A DNA stretch of 12,887 nucleotides from positions 1-12,887 of the forward strand of contig DATCIH010000131.1 of assembly GCA_036507955.1 (NCBI GenBank), in the 5' to 3' direction. Positions 6,801-12,887 of this stretch are shown piece after piece (within the stretch, counting starts at the first letter, position 1; every line of letters begins with the position of its first letter). A program made the position numbers and the translations under genes. The notes under the pieces are model-generated. The model searched no databases. It saw only the letters and a list, made by a program, of their open reading frames with translations, and was not told where the DNA came from. The stretch comes from DATCIH01 sp036507955. Lineage in GTDB: Bacteria; Bacillota; Clostridia; Clostridiales; Clostridiaceae.

Positions 6801-7019
6801 ATGAGTATATGCGATTTAAAAGTTGGTGAAAGTGCAACTATAGATTTCTTATCCGGAGAAGAAAAACTTATTAAGAGATTATTATCCTTAGGTTGTACAC
6901 AAGGAACTGAAATACTATTAAAAAACACTGCTCCTCTTGGAGACCCTATAGTGGTTAATCTTCGAGGTTTCAGTTTAGCAATTAGAAAAAAAGACGCAAA
7001 AGGTATCTTCGTAAAATAA
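6801..7019 (+). CDS. feoA: Ferrous iron transport protein A
   Basis: A 72-residue cytosolic SH3-like protein that works with the FeoB permease in Fe(II) uptake. Recognisable family features are the N-terminal LKVGESATIDFL segment, the central KRLLSLGCTQGTEI block and the C-terminal GDPIVVNLRGFSLAIRKKDA strand pattern, where FeoA ends its beta barrel. Length is typical. The ATG has GAGGTG about 7 nt upstream. It is the first gene of a Fur-controlled operon; feoB follows after a short gap with its own GGAGG site. Confidence 0.95.
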   Translation: MSICDLKVGESATIDFLSGEEKLIKRLLSLGCTQGTEILLKNTAPLGDPIVVNLRGFSLAIRKKDAKGIFVK

Positions 7020-7043
7020 GCCGCTTTTTAGGAGGTCATGTGT

Positions 7044-8810
7044 ATGATTATAGCCGCATTACTCGGAAACCCAAACGTGGGAAAGACTACTATATTCAAT
7101 AGTCTCACAGGTTCGAACCAATATGTTGGTAACTGGGCGGGTGTAACTGTTGAGAAGAAAGAAGGCTTCATTAAAGGTAATATAAAACTAGTGGATTTAC
7201 CAGGTATATACGCTATGGATACCTACTCTAATGAAGAAAAGGTATCAAAAAAATTTCTTGAAAGTGGTGAAGTAGATGTTATTGTCAACATAGTAGATGC
7301 ATCTAATTTAGCTAGAAATTTATATTTAACCTTCCAACTTATGCAATTTAATATTCCTATAGTATTAGTTTTAAATATGGCTGATGTAGCTAAAAATAAT
7401 GGGCTTATTTTTGATATTGATAAATTATCAAAGCTATTAAACGTTTCGATAATAGAAGTAGTAGCTTCAAAGAAAAATGGAATAGATAAACTAATTGAAA
7501 TACTCCAAAAGGGTAATTTTTTAAAGGGTGCCATTGATAATGATTATCATTCCCTTAACGAAGCTGAAGTTTATTTAAAAATTGAAGGTATTCTAGGTAA
7601 AGTCCTTAAGAAAAGTGATGTAAGAATAAATTTTATAACAGAGAAAATAGATAACTTAGTGCTAAATAAATATTTATCCTATCCTATATTTTTATTTATT
7701 ATATTTTTGATTTTTAATTTCACCTTTAGCTGGGTAGGAAAGCCCCTATCGACCCTTTTTACTTATGGAATGAATATATTTATATTTAAGGGTGCAGAAA
7801 ACCTTTTGAAAAGCAGTTCTCCCTGGTTTAGTTCACTTATTGTAAAAGGAATGCTTGGCGGTGTGGGATCAGTTATTGTGTTTTTACCAATAATTCTATC
7901 CTTATTCTTAGGTGTATCCTTTCTAGAAGATAGTGGATATATGGCAAGAGCTGCTTTAATCATGGATAAGTTTATGAGGAAGATGGGTTTATCTGGAAAG
8001 GCTTTTATACCAATGATGGTAGGGTTCGGTTGTTCAGTACCTGCTGTTATGTCTGCAAGAACGTTGGAAAGTGAAAAGGATAGAAAGCTTACCGCCTTAC
8101 TCATCCCCCTCATGTCTTGTAATGCAAGACTACCTGTTTATGCTCTATTTGCCTCAGCTTTCTTCCCTGGTTATGAAAGTTATATAATTCTTTCTTTATA
8201 TGCTTTAGGAATTGTACTAGCCTTTATAATTGGAATAATATTTAAAGGAACTCTTTTCAAAAAACAAGAGGAACCCTTTTTAATAGAGCTTCCACCTTAT
8301 AAATTGCCAGGCTTTAAAAACTTACTTTTACATACCTGGGATAAGGGAAAGGGGTTCTTGAAAAAAGCTGGGACCATAATATTTTCAGTTTCAGTAATTG
8401 TATGGTTCTTATCTAATTTCAATTTCTCTGGCATGACGGATATTAATTCTAGCCTTTTGGCATCCCTTGGGAAGCTAATAACACCATTTTTTATTCCATT
8501 AGGCTTTGGTAATTGGCAAAATTCTGTTTCCCTTATATCTGGACTTATGGCTAAGGAAGTAATAGTGGGAACCATGGGAGTTATTTATGGTAGCAACTTA
8601 GCATCTGTACTTCCTAACTTCTTTAATCCTCTTGCCGCTTACAGTTTTTTGGTTTTTGTGCTTTTATATACTCCATGTATTTCGCTTATTGCAACTATGA
8701 AAAAAGAATATGGAAATAAAATGGCTATTTTCTCAGTTGCCTACCAATTAGTCTTAGCATGGATAGTTTCTTTTCTTATCTATGATATTGGAACATTATT
8801 TATGAGGTGA
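7044..8810 (+). CDS. feoB: Ferrous iron transport protein B (GTPase-permease)
   Basis: Inner-membrane Fe(II) transporter with a cytosolic G domain. In the 588-residue form the G motifs are visible: G1 GNPNVGKT (8-15), G2 threonine at T35 in WAGVT, G3 DLPG (51-54) and G4 NMAD (111-114). The membrane part begins near residue 210 and includes the paired Gate signatures GFGCSVPAVMSARTLES and MSCNARLPVYALF, with the conserved cysteines. It is a short FeoB compared with the roughly 770-residue E. coli protein, as usual in clostridia. An ATG at 7038 lies only 2 nt after GGAGG, so the ATG at 7044 (8 nt spacing) is preferred. The end of the gene carries the ribosome site of the next one. Confidence 0.96.
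   Translation: MIIAALLGNPNVGKTTIFNSLTGSNQYVGNWAGVTVEKKEGFIKGNIKLVDLPGIYAMDTYSNEEKVSKKFLESGEVDVIVNIVDASNLARNLYLTFQLMQFNIPIVLVLNMADVAKNNGLIFDIDKLSKLLNVSIIEVVASKKNGIDKLIEILQKGNFLKGAIDNDYHSLNEAEVYLKIEGILGKVLKKSDVRINFITEKIDNLVLNKYLSYPIFLFIIFLIFNFTFSWVGKPLSTLFTYGMNIFIFKGAENLLKSSSPWFSSLIVKGMLGGVGSVIVFLPIILSLFLGVSFLEDSGYMARAALIMDKFMRKMGLSGKAFIPMMVGFGCSVPAVMSARTLESEKDRKLTALLIPLMSCNARLPVYALFASAFFPGYESYIILSLYALGIVLAFIIGIIFKGTLFKKQEEPFLIELPPYKLPGFKNLLLHTWDKGKGFLKKAGTIIFSVSVIVWFLSNFNFSGMTDINSSLLASLGKLITPFFIPLGFGNWQNSVSLISGLMAKEVIVGTMGVIYGSNLASVLPNFFNPLAAYSFLVFVLLYTPCISLIATMKKEYGNKMAIFSVAYQLVLAWIVSFLIYDIGTLFMR
7535..7549 (+). promoter_or_regulatory. Perfect 7-1-7 Fur box inside feoB
   Basis: TGATAATGATTATCA is identical to the Fur consensus TGATAATNATTATCA at all defined positions and is a perfect 7-1-7 palindrome. 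It is a closer match than the promoter operator. It lies about 490 bp into feoB, in the codons for IDNDYH just after the G domain. Confidence 0.6.
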
Positions 8811-8815
8811 TAAAA

Positions 8816-8977
8816 ATGAAGGATATTATTGAAATAGCTGTAGCAGTTGTAATTATCGTTATAGCTTTAAGAATTTTTATTAAAAGTATAAAGAAAAAGG
8901 GTTCTGGCACCTGCGGTTGCAGTAATTGCAGTGCTAATTGTAAAGGAAGGAAAAGTCCTAGCAGGGGTGGAAAATAG
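8816..8977 (+). CDS. FeoB-associated Cys-rich membrane protein
   Basis: A 53-residue protein: one N-terminal transmembrane helix (about 4-22), a lysine-rich stretch, then a cysteine cluster CGCSNCSANC (33-42) and a basic tail. The arrangement matches the small FeoB-associated Cys-rich membrane proteins that follow feoB in many Firmicutes. These are thought to assist the Fe(II) channel in a way analogous to FeoC, though their exact job is not established. It starts 5 nt after the feoB stop, with GAGGTG formed by the last feoB codons, so it is translationally coupled. It is the last gene of the operon. Confidence 0.92.
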   Translation: MKDIIEIAVAVVIIVIALRIFIKSIKKKGSGTCGCSNCSANCKGRKSPSRGGK

Positions 8978-9003
8978 AAGCTAGTTTTTAAAACTAGCTT
9001 CTA
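8975..9003. terminator. Perfect palindrome between feo operon and exonuclease gene
   Basis: Arms of 14 bp (8975-8988 and 8990-9003) around a single T form a long hairpin that includes both convergent stop codons. On the minus strand it is followed by TATTTT; on the plus strand there is no T run, only internal T's in the stem. It probably works as a bidirectional, weak intrinsic terminator. Confidence 0.7.
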
Positions 9004-9778
9004 GGTTGTTTAATTCATCAGAATTTATATTCCCTTTTAACAATGTATCAATAAGCTTAGAGGCTCCATTTTTTGATATGGTATCAGCTTTAAAATTGAA
9101 CTCTAACTTATTTTTCTTTAATAAGGACAATATAAAGGCCCGTTGCTTTTCAGAAAGCATATCTGGTCTTTTAATTTTATTTTTTTCAATATATAGCAGT
9201 ATATTAAAAATCTTAGGTAGATTTAATACATCCTCAAAATTATGTAAAAGTATTATTTCTCTAGTAGCCACATTTCTGCTTGTTAAATACTCCTCATAAA
9301 GCTGAACACTTTTACCTCCATCTATCTGATCTGCCCTGACTATACCCAAATATTTCTCAACAGACTTTAAATTACATCTTTCAAGGCCTATTTCCTTATG
9401 AAAGGGTTTTATCAATCTATAAAGGTCTACATGCGTCTTAGGTGGAGCAAAATCAATATCCCAATAATCCATTCTAGCTGAGATAAAAGGCTAATCAAAG
9501 GCTATACCATTATAAGAGCACCAGCTCTTAAAGGGATATAACGCCTCCTTTAAGCAATTTAATATTTCCTCTTCCTCATCTCTGCCCTCTGCGAAGAATT
9601 GGTCTACATGAAGTAGTCCTGCTTCCTCAAAGCTACCTATAGATATTAAAATAATAAAGTCCTTATTTTTATCAAAGCCTGTAGTTTCAATATCAAAGAA
9701 AACAAGCTCCCCTAAATTGTACTTTTCATATATCTCCCCAGTGATATTTATTCTTTCAACATGTTCCTTAGTGTACAT
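8981..9778 (-). pseudogene. YprB-like RNase H/DEDD exonuclease gene interrupted by one in-frame TAG
   Basis: Read leftward, one open frame encodes a 265-codon YprB-type exonuclease broken only by TAG at codon 96 (9493-9491). The N-terminal half has VFFDIETTGF (D29, E31) and WCSYNGIAFD (N90, D95). Downstream in the same frame come PFISAR, then THVDLYRL, and LLHNFEDVLNL (D183), so all three acidic motifs flank the stop. In YprB relatives the FD is commonly followed by a residue such as W and then P, so TGG to TAG would explain it. There is no frameshift. The ATG at 9778 is preferred over an upstream in-frame TTG because GGGGAGG is 6 nt before it. The gene follows argS by 16 bp and is presumably co-transcribed. 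Recoding or a sequencing error are alternatives to true inactivation. Confidence 0.85.
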
Positions 9779-9794
9779 TCGTGTCCTCCCCAAA

Positions 9795-11486
9795 CTACAT
9801 CTTTTCTACAACTTCAATTCCGAGTAGCTTTAATCCATTGCTTATAACCTGACAGGTAGCTTCCACTAGTTTTGCTCTAGCTTGTAGTAGCTTATCATCC
9901 CCTGCATTAAGTATACTGTGTAAATTGTAAAACTTGTTAAAGCTCTTTGCCACGCTTATTATATGTCTAGTTACAAAAGATGGTTCAAGCTTATCTACTG
10001 CTGCAATAATAGCTGTATCAAACCCCTGAAGCTCCTTTGCTAATTCAAATTCTTCTGTGGAGCTAAGAAGAGTATAATTAACCTCATCTTCTAATACATT
10101 TATCCTTCTTAATATGCTTTTGCCTCTAGCATAGGTATATTGAACATATGGGCCTGTTTCTCCATCAAAGCTAAGCATTTCCTTCCAATCAAATATAATA
10201 TCTCTTTCCCTATAGTTTTTAAGATAAGTAAATATCATTGCACCGATACCTACCTTTCTTGCAACTGTCTCTTTATCTTCTAAATCTGGATTCTTTTCAT
10301 TTATTATCTCTAGAGTTTTGTCCATGGCTTCTTTAAGAAGATCATTTAATAAAACTACATCACCTTTTCTAGTGGAAAGCTTCCTATCTGGAAATTTAAC
10401 TAGTCCAAAACCCACATGCTTGCAATCCTGCGCCCAGTCATAACCTAATAGCTTTAGAGTAGTAAAAACTTGCTTAAAGTGAAGTTCCTGAGATGTGCCT
10501 ACTACATATATATTTTTATAAAAGTCATAGGTCTTTTTTCTATACATAGCTGCAGCTAAATCCCTGGTAGCATATATTGTAGCTCCATCAGATTTTATAA
10601 TTATACAAGGAGGCATATTATATTCCTCGAGCATAACAACCTTAGCCCCATTGCTTTCCACGAGTAGTCCCTTATCTTCAAGGTCTTTAATAACTGCATC
10701 CATTTTATCCCCATAAAAGCTCTCTCCTGCATAGGAATCAAACTCTACCCCAAGTAGCTCATATATTTTTCTAAATTCCTTTAAGCTCAGTTCTTTAAAT
10801 TTAGTCCAAAGCGCTACTTCCATTTCGCAACCATCCTCAAGATTTTTGAAATGAAGTCTTGCCTCATCATTTAAGGAAGTATCTTTTTCTGCTTCCTCAT
10901 GAAATTTAACATATATCCTAAGTAGCTCATCTATTGGTGCTTCTTCTAGCTTTTCTAAATCAACCCATCTTTCGTAGCCTGCTATAAGCTTACCAAACTG
11001 GGTTCCCCAGTCACCGAGATGGTTTACCCTAACACAGTTATACCCCTCAAAAGACAATATCTTATATAAGGAATTACCAATGACTGTAGTTGACAAATGG
11101 CCTATATGAAAAGGTTTTGCAATATTTGGTGAAGAAAACTCTACTACTATATTTTTACCTTCTCCAAGATTTGTAGCTCCATATTGATCCTTTTCCTTAA
11201 ATATCTTTTCTAGAGTTGCCTTAATAAAATCGATTTTACTAATATAAAAGTTGAGATAAGGTCCTGCATTTTCTACCTTTTCTAAACCCGCTTTATTCAT
11301 ACTATTTTTTAAGTCCTCAGCTATCATATTAGGGGATTTTCTCATTACCTTTGATAACTGAAAGCAGGGGAAGGCGAAGTCTCCCATTTCTTGTCTTGGT
11401 GGAATTTCAATATATTTTTCAATTGTTTCAATATCAATATCAACTTTTTCCCTAATTTTTTCAGCAATAAACCTTTTATAATCCAT
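9795..11486 (-). CDS. argS: Arginine--tRNA ligase
   Basis: Class I synthetase charging tRNA-Arg in the cytosol, 563 residues, full length. The N-terminal Add1 domain (about 1-90, containing EIPPRQEMGDFAFPCFQLSK) is followed by the catalytic domain with HIGH at 127-130 in PNIAKPFHIGHLSTTVIG. The KMSKS-type motif is KLSTR (369-373), followed by KGD. The C-terminal DALR-type anticodon-binding domain (about 440-563) ends with LLGIEVVEKM. A GAGGTG site precedes the ATG. Transcription comes from a promoter more than 330 bp upstream through a T-box leader with an arginine specifier, so expression should rise when tRNA-Arg is uncharged. An exonuclease gene follows 16 bp downstream. Confidence 0.96.
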   Translation of the reverse strand: MDYKRFIAEKIREKVDIDIETIEKYIEIPPRQEMGDFAFPCFQLSKVMRKSPNMIAEDLKNSMNKAGLEKVENAGPYLNFYISKIDFIKATLEKIFKEKDQYGATNLGEGKNIVVEFSSPNIAKPFHIGHLSTTVIGNSLYKILSFEGYNCVRVNHLGDWGTQFGKLIAGYERWVDLEKLEEAPIDELLRIYVKFHEEAEKDTSLNDEARLHFKNLEDGCEMEVALWTKFKELSLKEFRKIYELLGVEFDSYAGESFYGDKMDAVIKDLEDKGLLVESNGAKVVMLEEYNMPPCIIIKSDGATIYATRDLAAAMYRKKTYDFYKNIYVVGTSQELHFKQVFTTLKLLGYDWAQDCKHVGFGLVKFPDRKLSTRKGDVVLLNDLLKEAMDKTLEIINEKNPDLEDKETVARKVGIGAMIFTYLKNYRERDIIFDWKEMLSFDGETGPYVQYTYARGKSILRRINVLEDEVNYTLLSSTEEFELAKELQGFDTAIIAAVDKLEPSFVTRHIISVAKSFNKFYNLHSILNAGDDKLLQARAKLVEATCQVISNGLKLLGIEVVEKM

Positions 11487-11516
11487 AAATACACCTCTTC
11501 TTTAAAAATATTCTAT

Positions 11517-11547
11517 AATGAAAAAGCAATGTTATTGCTTTTTCATT
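11517..11547 (-). repeat. Terminator-like hairpin between T-box and argS
   Basis: A perfect 14-bp stem (11517-11530 with 11534-11547) with a 3-nt loop. The stem has five A on one arm and five T on the other, like a bidirectional intrinsic terminator. It lies inside the argS leader, after the T-box terminator and before the ribosome site. Confidence 0.7.
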
Positions 11548-11551
11548 AAAT

Positions 11552-11577
11552 GAAGACTAGCCTATAGGCTAGTCTTC
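11552..11577. repeat. 26-bp perfect palindrome in the argS leader
   Basis: Arms GAAGACTAGCC and GGCTAGTCTTC around a central TATA. No T run follows on either strand, so it is not a standard terminator. It may be an mRNA-stabilising or processing hairpin, or a protein-binding palindrome. It sits 4 bp from the neighbouring hairpin at 11517-11547. Confidence 0.7.
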
Positions 11578-11584
11578 TAAAACT

Positions 11585-11610
11585 AAAAAACGACTCTATA
11601 TAAAGAGACG
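11585..11610 (-). terminator. T-box attenuator terminator
   Basis: On the minus strand, CGTCTCT (11610-11604) pairs with AGAGTCG (11597-11591) with one T/T mismatch, followed by six T (11590-11585). It comes directly after the T-box bulge sequence and is the expected competitor of the antiterminator. Confidence 0.85.
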
Positions 11611-11784
11611 ATGATTACCGCGGTACCACTCAATTTGACATAAAGTCCACTTAAAACCTTAACGCAGTTAACGGCAAACCCTACTTTTTTCAGGCTGCTT
11701 TTCAATGGTTCTCTTGGGCTAAAAACAACTTAAGGGCTCACACCAAATCCCCTTCGCTTAAAGTTCATTTATAGTCTACTCTCC
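11585..11784 (-). promoter_or_regulatory. T-box leader of argS (arginine specifier)
   Basis: A tRNA-sensing leader RNA. The minus strand shows the diagnostic T-box sequence TGAGTGGTACCGCGG (11632-11618), which captures the NCCA end of uncharged tRNA, followed by the attenuator hairpin. Further upstream, the Stem I region contains AAGCGAAGGGGATTTGGTG and GAGCCC. The specifier is best read as AGA (11712-11710) in the context AAG-AGA-ACC, an arginine codon agreeing with the gene. Uncharged tRNA-Arg should stabilise the antiterminator and allow argS transcription. The T-box call is firm; the exact specifier codon is less certain. Confidence 0.93.
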
Positions 11785-11818
11785 ATATCAACAAAATTTA
11801 ATATATTTAACTTATCAT

Positions 11819-11847
11819 ATTATACAGCATAACCTGATTTAATGCAA
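11819..11847 (-). promoter_or_regulatory. Promoter of the argS T-box transcript
   Basis: On the minus strand, -35 TTGCAT (11847-11842), a 17-bp spacer and -10 TATAAT (11824-11819). The start would be near 11812, just ahead of the T-box RNA. Confidence 0.8.
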
Positions 11848-11886
11848 GAATCAATGAAAACTATAGCTTTTTCAAAACTAAAAAGG

Positions 11887-11892
11887 TATAAT
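11887..11892 (+). promoter_or_regulatory. -10 box of the folE promoter
   Basis: A perfect TATAAT lies 22 nt before the riboswitch's first helix, placing the start near 11899. No good -35 box is present at the usual distance (TAGCTT at best), so an activator or a weak promoter is possible. The promoter is divergent from that of argS. Confidence 0.55.
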
Positions 11893-11914
11893 TGTGTATT
11901 GAAATAAAAAATAA

Positions 11915-12014
11915 GGCAGAGTAAGTAATTGTGCGTCAAGTGCTAGCTGGACGGGAATTTGCCGCTAGACGAAAAATCCTTGGATTTGCGATACATTTGC
12001 TGCATTCCGCTGCC
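11915..12014 (+). promoter_or_regulatory. Tetrahydrofolate (THF) riboswitch of folE
   Basis: Family-typical blocks appear in order: GGCAGAGTAAGTAATTG, GCGTCAAGTG, GACGGGAATTTGCC, ACGAA and GCATTCCGC. P1 pairs GGCAG (11915-11919) with CTGCC (12010-12014). The long-range pseudoknot is preserved by covariation: the usual GGATG/CATCC appears here as GGAAT/ATTCC. THF riboswitches repress folate synthesis and transport genes when reduced folates are abundant, and folE is the first enzyme of that pathway, so context agrees. Confidence 0.93.
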
Positions 12015-12057
12015 ACAAAAGGACTTTTCTCCTTTAGTGGCATATTTGGGAGAGGAG
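12011..12057 (+). promoter_or_regulatory. Translational expression platform of the folE riboswitch
   Basis: Two mutually exclusive hairpins can be drawn. Hairpin A pairs 12011-12023 with 12030-12042 (12 pairs and one A/A mismatch); it uses TGCC, which is also the 3' strand of aptamer P1, and hides TTTTCTCC. Hairpin B pairs TTTTCTCC (12025-12032) with GGAGAGGA (12049-12056), masking the ribosome site. Ligand-stabilised P1 would disfavour A and permit B, switching translation off. Neither hairpin carries a terminator-type U-tract at its base; the eight T's lie after the ribosome site. Confidence 0.6.
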
Positions 12058-12065
12058 TTTTTTTT

Positions 12066-12626
12066 ATGATAGATAATGAAAAAATCAAAGCAGCCTATAG
12101 GCTCATATTGGAGGCTATTGGTGAAGATCCTAATAGAGAAGGTCTTAAAGATACTCCTGATAGGATAGCTAGAATGTATCAGGAGATATTTTCAGGAGTT
12201 AATGAAACTGCTGAAACTGTCCTTTCAAAAACCTTTAAAATAGAAAACTCATCCATGGTGGTTGAAAAGGATATAAGCTTCTATTCCATGTGTGAGCATC
12301 ATCTGCTCCCATTTTTCGGGAAAGTTCATATTGCTTACATACCTAATGGAAAGGTAGTGGGCCTTAGTAAACTTGCCAGGGCTGTGGAGGTTTATGCAAA
12401 AAGACCTCAGCTTCAAGAAAGGCTAACAGATCAGATTGCAGAGGCAATATATACAAGCTTAGCATCTTCGGGTGTGCTAGTAATTATAGAAGCAGAACAC
12501 CTATGTATGAATATGAGGGGAATAAAGAAGACTGGGAGTAAAACAAAAACTGTTGCTTATAAAGGAATCCTAAAGGATGATTTGTCTATGAGATCTGAAG
12601 CCTACAGTCTTATAGCTATAAGCTAA
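12066..12626 (+). CDS. folE: GTP cyclohydrolase I
   Basis: Converts GTP to 7,8-dihydroneopterin triphosphate, the first committed step of tetrahydrofolate synthesis; acts as a cytosolic homodecamer. At 186 residues it matches bacterial FolE. Visible signatures are EDPNREGLKDTPDRIARMY in the N-terminal helical part and the zinc and active-site motif MCEHHLLPFFGKVHIAYIP. They continue with GLSKLARAVEVYAKRPQLQERLT and the second zinc cysteine in EHLCMNMRGIKKTGSKT. The frame is open upstream to 11931, but that extension runs through the riboswitch. The ATG at 12066 has GAGGAG 8 nt before it and is where similarity begins. The gene expected next in a folate operon is displaced by a probable mobile element. 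Confidence 0.97.
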   Translation: MIDNEKIKAAYRLILEAIGEDPNREGLKDTPDRIARMYQEIFSGVNETAETVLSKTFKIENSSMVVEKDISFYSMCEHHLLPFFGKVHIAYIPNGKVVGLSKLARAVEVYAKRPQLQERLTDQIAEAIYTSLASSGVLVIIEAEHLCMNMRGIKKTGSKTKTVAYKGILKDDLSMRSEAYSLIAIS

Positions 12627-12641
12627 ATGGAGGATATAATC

Positions 12642-12884
12642 AATAACCCCTACCCTAAAGGGATAGGGGCTTGAGGTAGAAATACTAATAGCCCAGTTGA
12701 CTAGACTGAGTATTAAATCACTACGTTATTCAGGTCATAACACCTGCGAATGTTTATCCTAGTTTGTAGCACTGTTGTCTATTATTAAACAATCTTGTGG
12801 GTACGAGATAGTGTGATAGATGTAAAAAGCCTAGATAACATTGTCTAAGGATATTAACTCTAACATATAGGAGGTTTTAAAAAC
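12642..12884 (+). ncRNA. Probable HEARO / omega-RNA of an IscB- or IsrB-type element
   Basis: A structured, GC-richer non-coding stretch begins shortly after folE. It contains at least four hairpins: CCCCTACCC/GGG-A-TAGGGG (12647-12669), CAGT/ACTG (12694-12708), CAGGT/ACCTG (12731-12746) and CCT-AGATAA/TTGTCT-A-AGG (12830-12850). It ends in ATAGGAGG and an ATG. HEARO RNAs lie directly 5' of an HNH endonuclease (IscB) reading frame and serve as its guide RNA, with the guide taken from the 5' flank. Length (about 240 nt), position and the last hairpin before the ribosome site fit. The left boundary near 12642 is inferred. An IStron group I intron is a less likely alternative. Confidence 0.65.
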
Positions 12885-12887
12885 ATG
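12885..12887 (+). CDS. First codon of a gene cut by the window edge (likely iscB/isrB)
   Basis: ATG preceded by AGGAGG (12869-12874) with 10 nt spacing, at the end of the structured RNA. Only the start codon is inside the window, so the product is inferred solely from the RNA upstream. Confidence 0.5.

Noticed and set aside
6589..6928. Minus-strand frames of about 65 codons overlapping the PilZ start and feoA
   Set aside because: One overlaps the start of the PilZ gene in another frame and runs over the PilZ promoter; the other is antisense to feoA. Neither has a ribosome site or recognisable domain.
7038..7043. Earlier ATG for feoB
   Set aside because: Only 2 nt after GGAGG, too close for efficient initiation; the ATG 6 nt later has normal spacing and gives the usual FeoB N-terminus.
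8981..9778. Two separate small genes, or a frameshift, in the YprB-like region
   Set aside because: Both halves lie in the same frame, separated by one TAG and six sense codons that fit the family, so a single nonsense codon explains it.
11931..12065. 45-codon N-terminal extension of folE from a GTG at 11931
   Set aside because: It runs through the THF riboswitch and the expression platform; the family similarity and the ribosome site both begin at the ATG at 12066.
12642..12884. Group I intron of an IStron, or a riboswitch for the next gene
   Set aside because: No convincing P3/P7 group I core was recognised, the stretch is shorter than IStron introns, and it resembles no riboswitch known to me. 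HEARO fits length, position and end better, but this is not excluded.

Overview
The window looks like a stretch of a low-GC Firmicutes chromosome, most likely Clostridium sensu stricto. The AT-rich coding sequence, strong GGAGG-type ribosome binding sites, many cis-acting RNAs, the clostridial FeoA / short FeoB / Cys-rich FeoB-partner operon and the T-box argS all point that way. No rRNA or tRNA genes and no CRISPR array are visible.

Left part (1-4270). A leftward ykkC-class riboswitch with its own promoter and terminator (about 182-374) controls a gene beyond the left edge. Divergent from it is nadE, the glutamine-dependent NAD+ synthetase. A small two-helix membrane protein gene converges on nadE. 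Next comes gltX (glutamyl-tRNA synthetase), with a clear promoter that fixes its start and a bidirectional terminator behind it.

Middle (4269-9003). A leftward pair encodes a HAD-IB phosphatase-like protein and an unusual protein in which a DEDD/RNase H-like exonuclease domain is joined to a NimA-like FMN split barrel. Upstream is a c-di-GMP receptor-like PilZ gene. Divergent from PilZ is the ferrous iron uptake operon feoA-feoB-FeoB partner. It has a Fur operator at the promoter and a second, perfect 7-1-7 Fur box inside feoB.

Right part (8981-12887). argS is read leftward behind an arginine T-box leader (specifier AGA). It is followed 16 bp later by a YprB-like exonuclease gene that is broken by one in-frame TAG. 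Divergent from argS, folE (GTP cyclohydrolase I) sits behind a tetrahydrofolate riboswitch whose downstream sequence suggests translational control by ribosome-site masking.

The window ends in a structured, GC-richer non-coding stretch that runs into a ribosome binding site and an ATG. This looks like the HEARO/omega-RNA and first codon of an IscB/IsrB-type element, apparently inserted just upstream of the start codon of the gene that should follow folE. That element and the variant ykkC RNA are the items most worth following up. Six or seven RNA-level control devices occur in under 13 kb, linking NAD, tRNA charging, iron and folate genes to their own signals.
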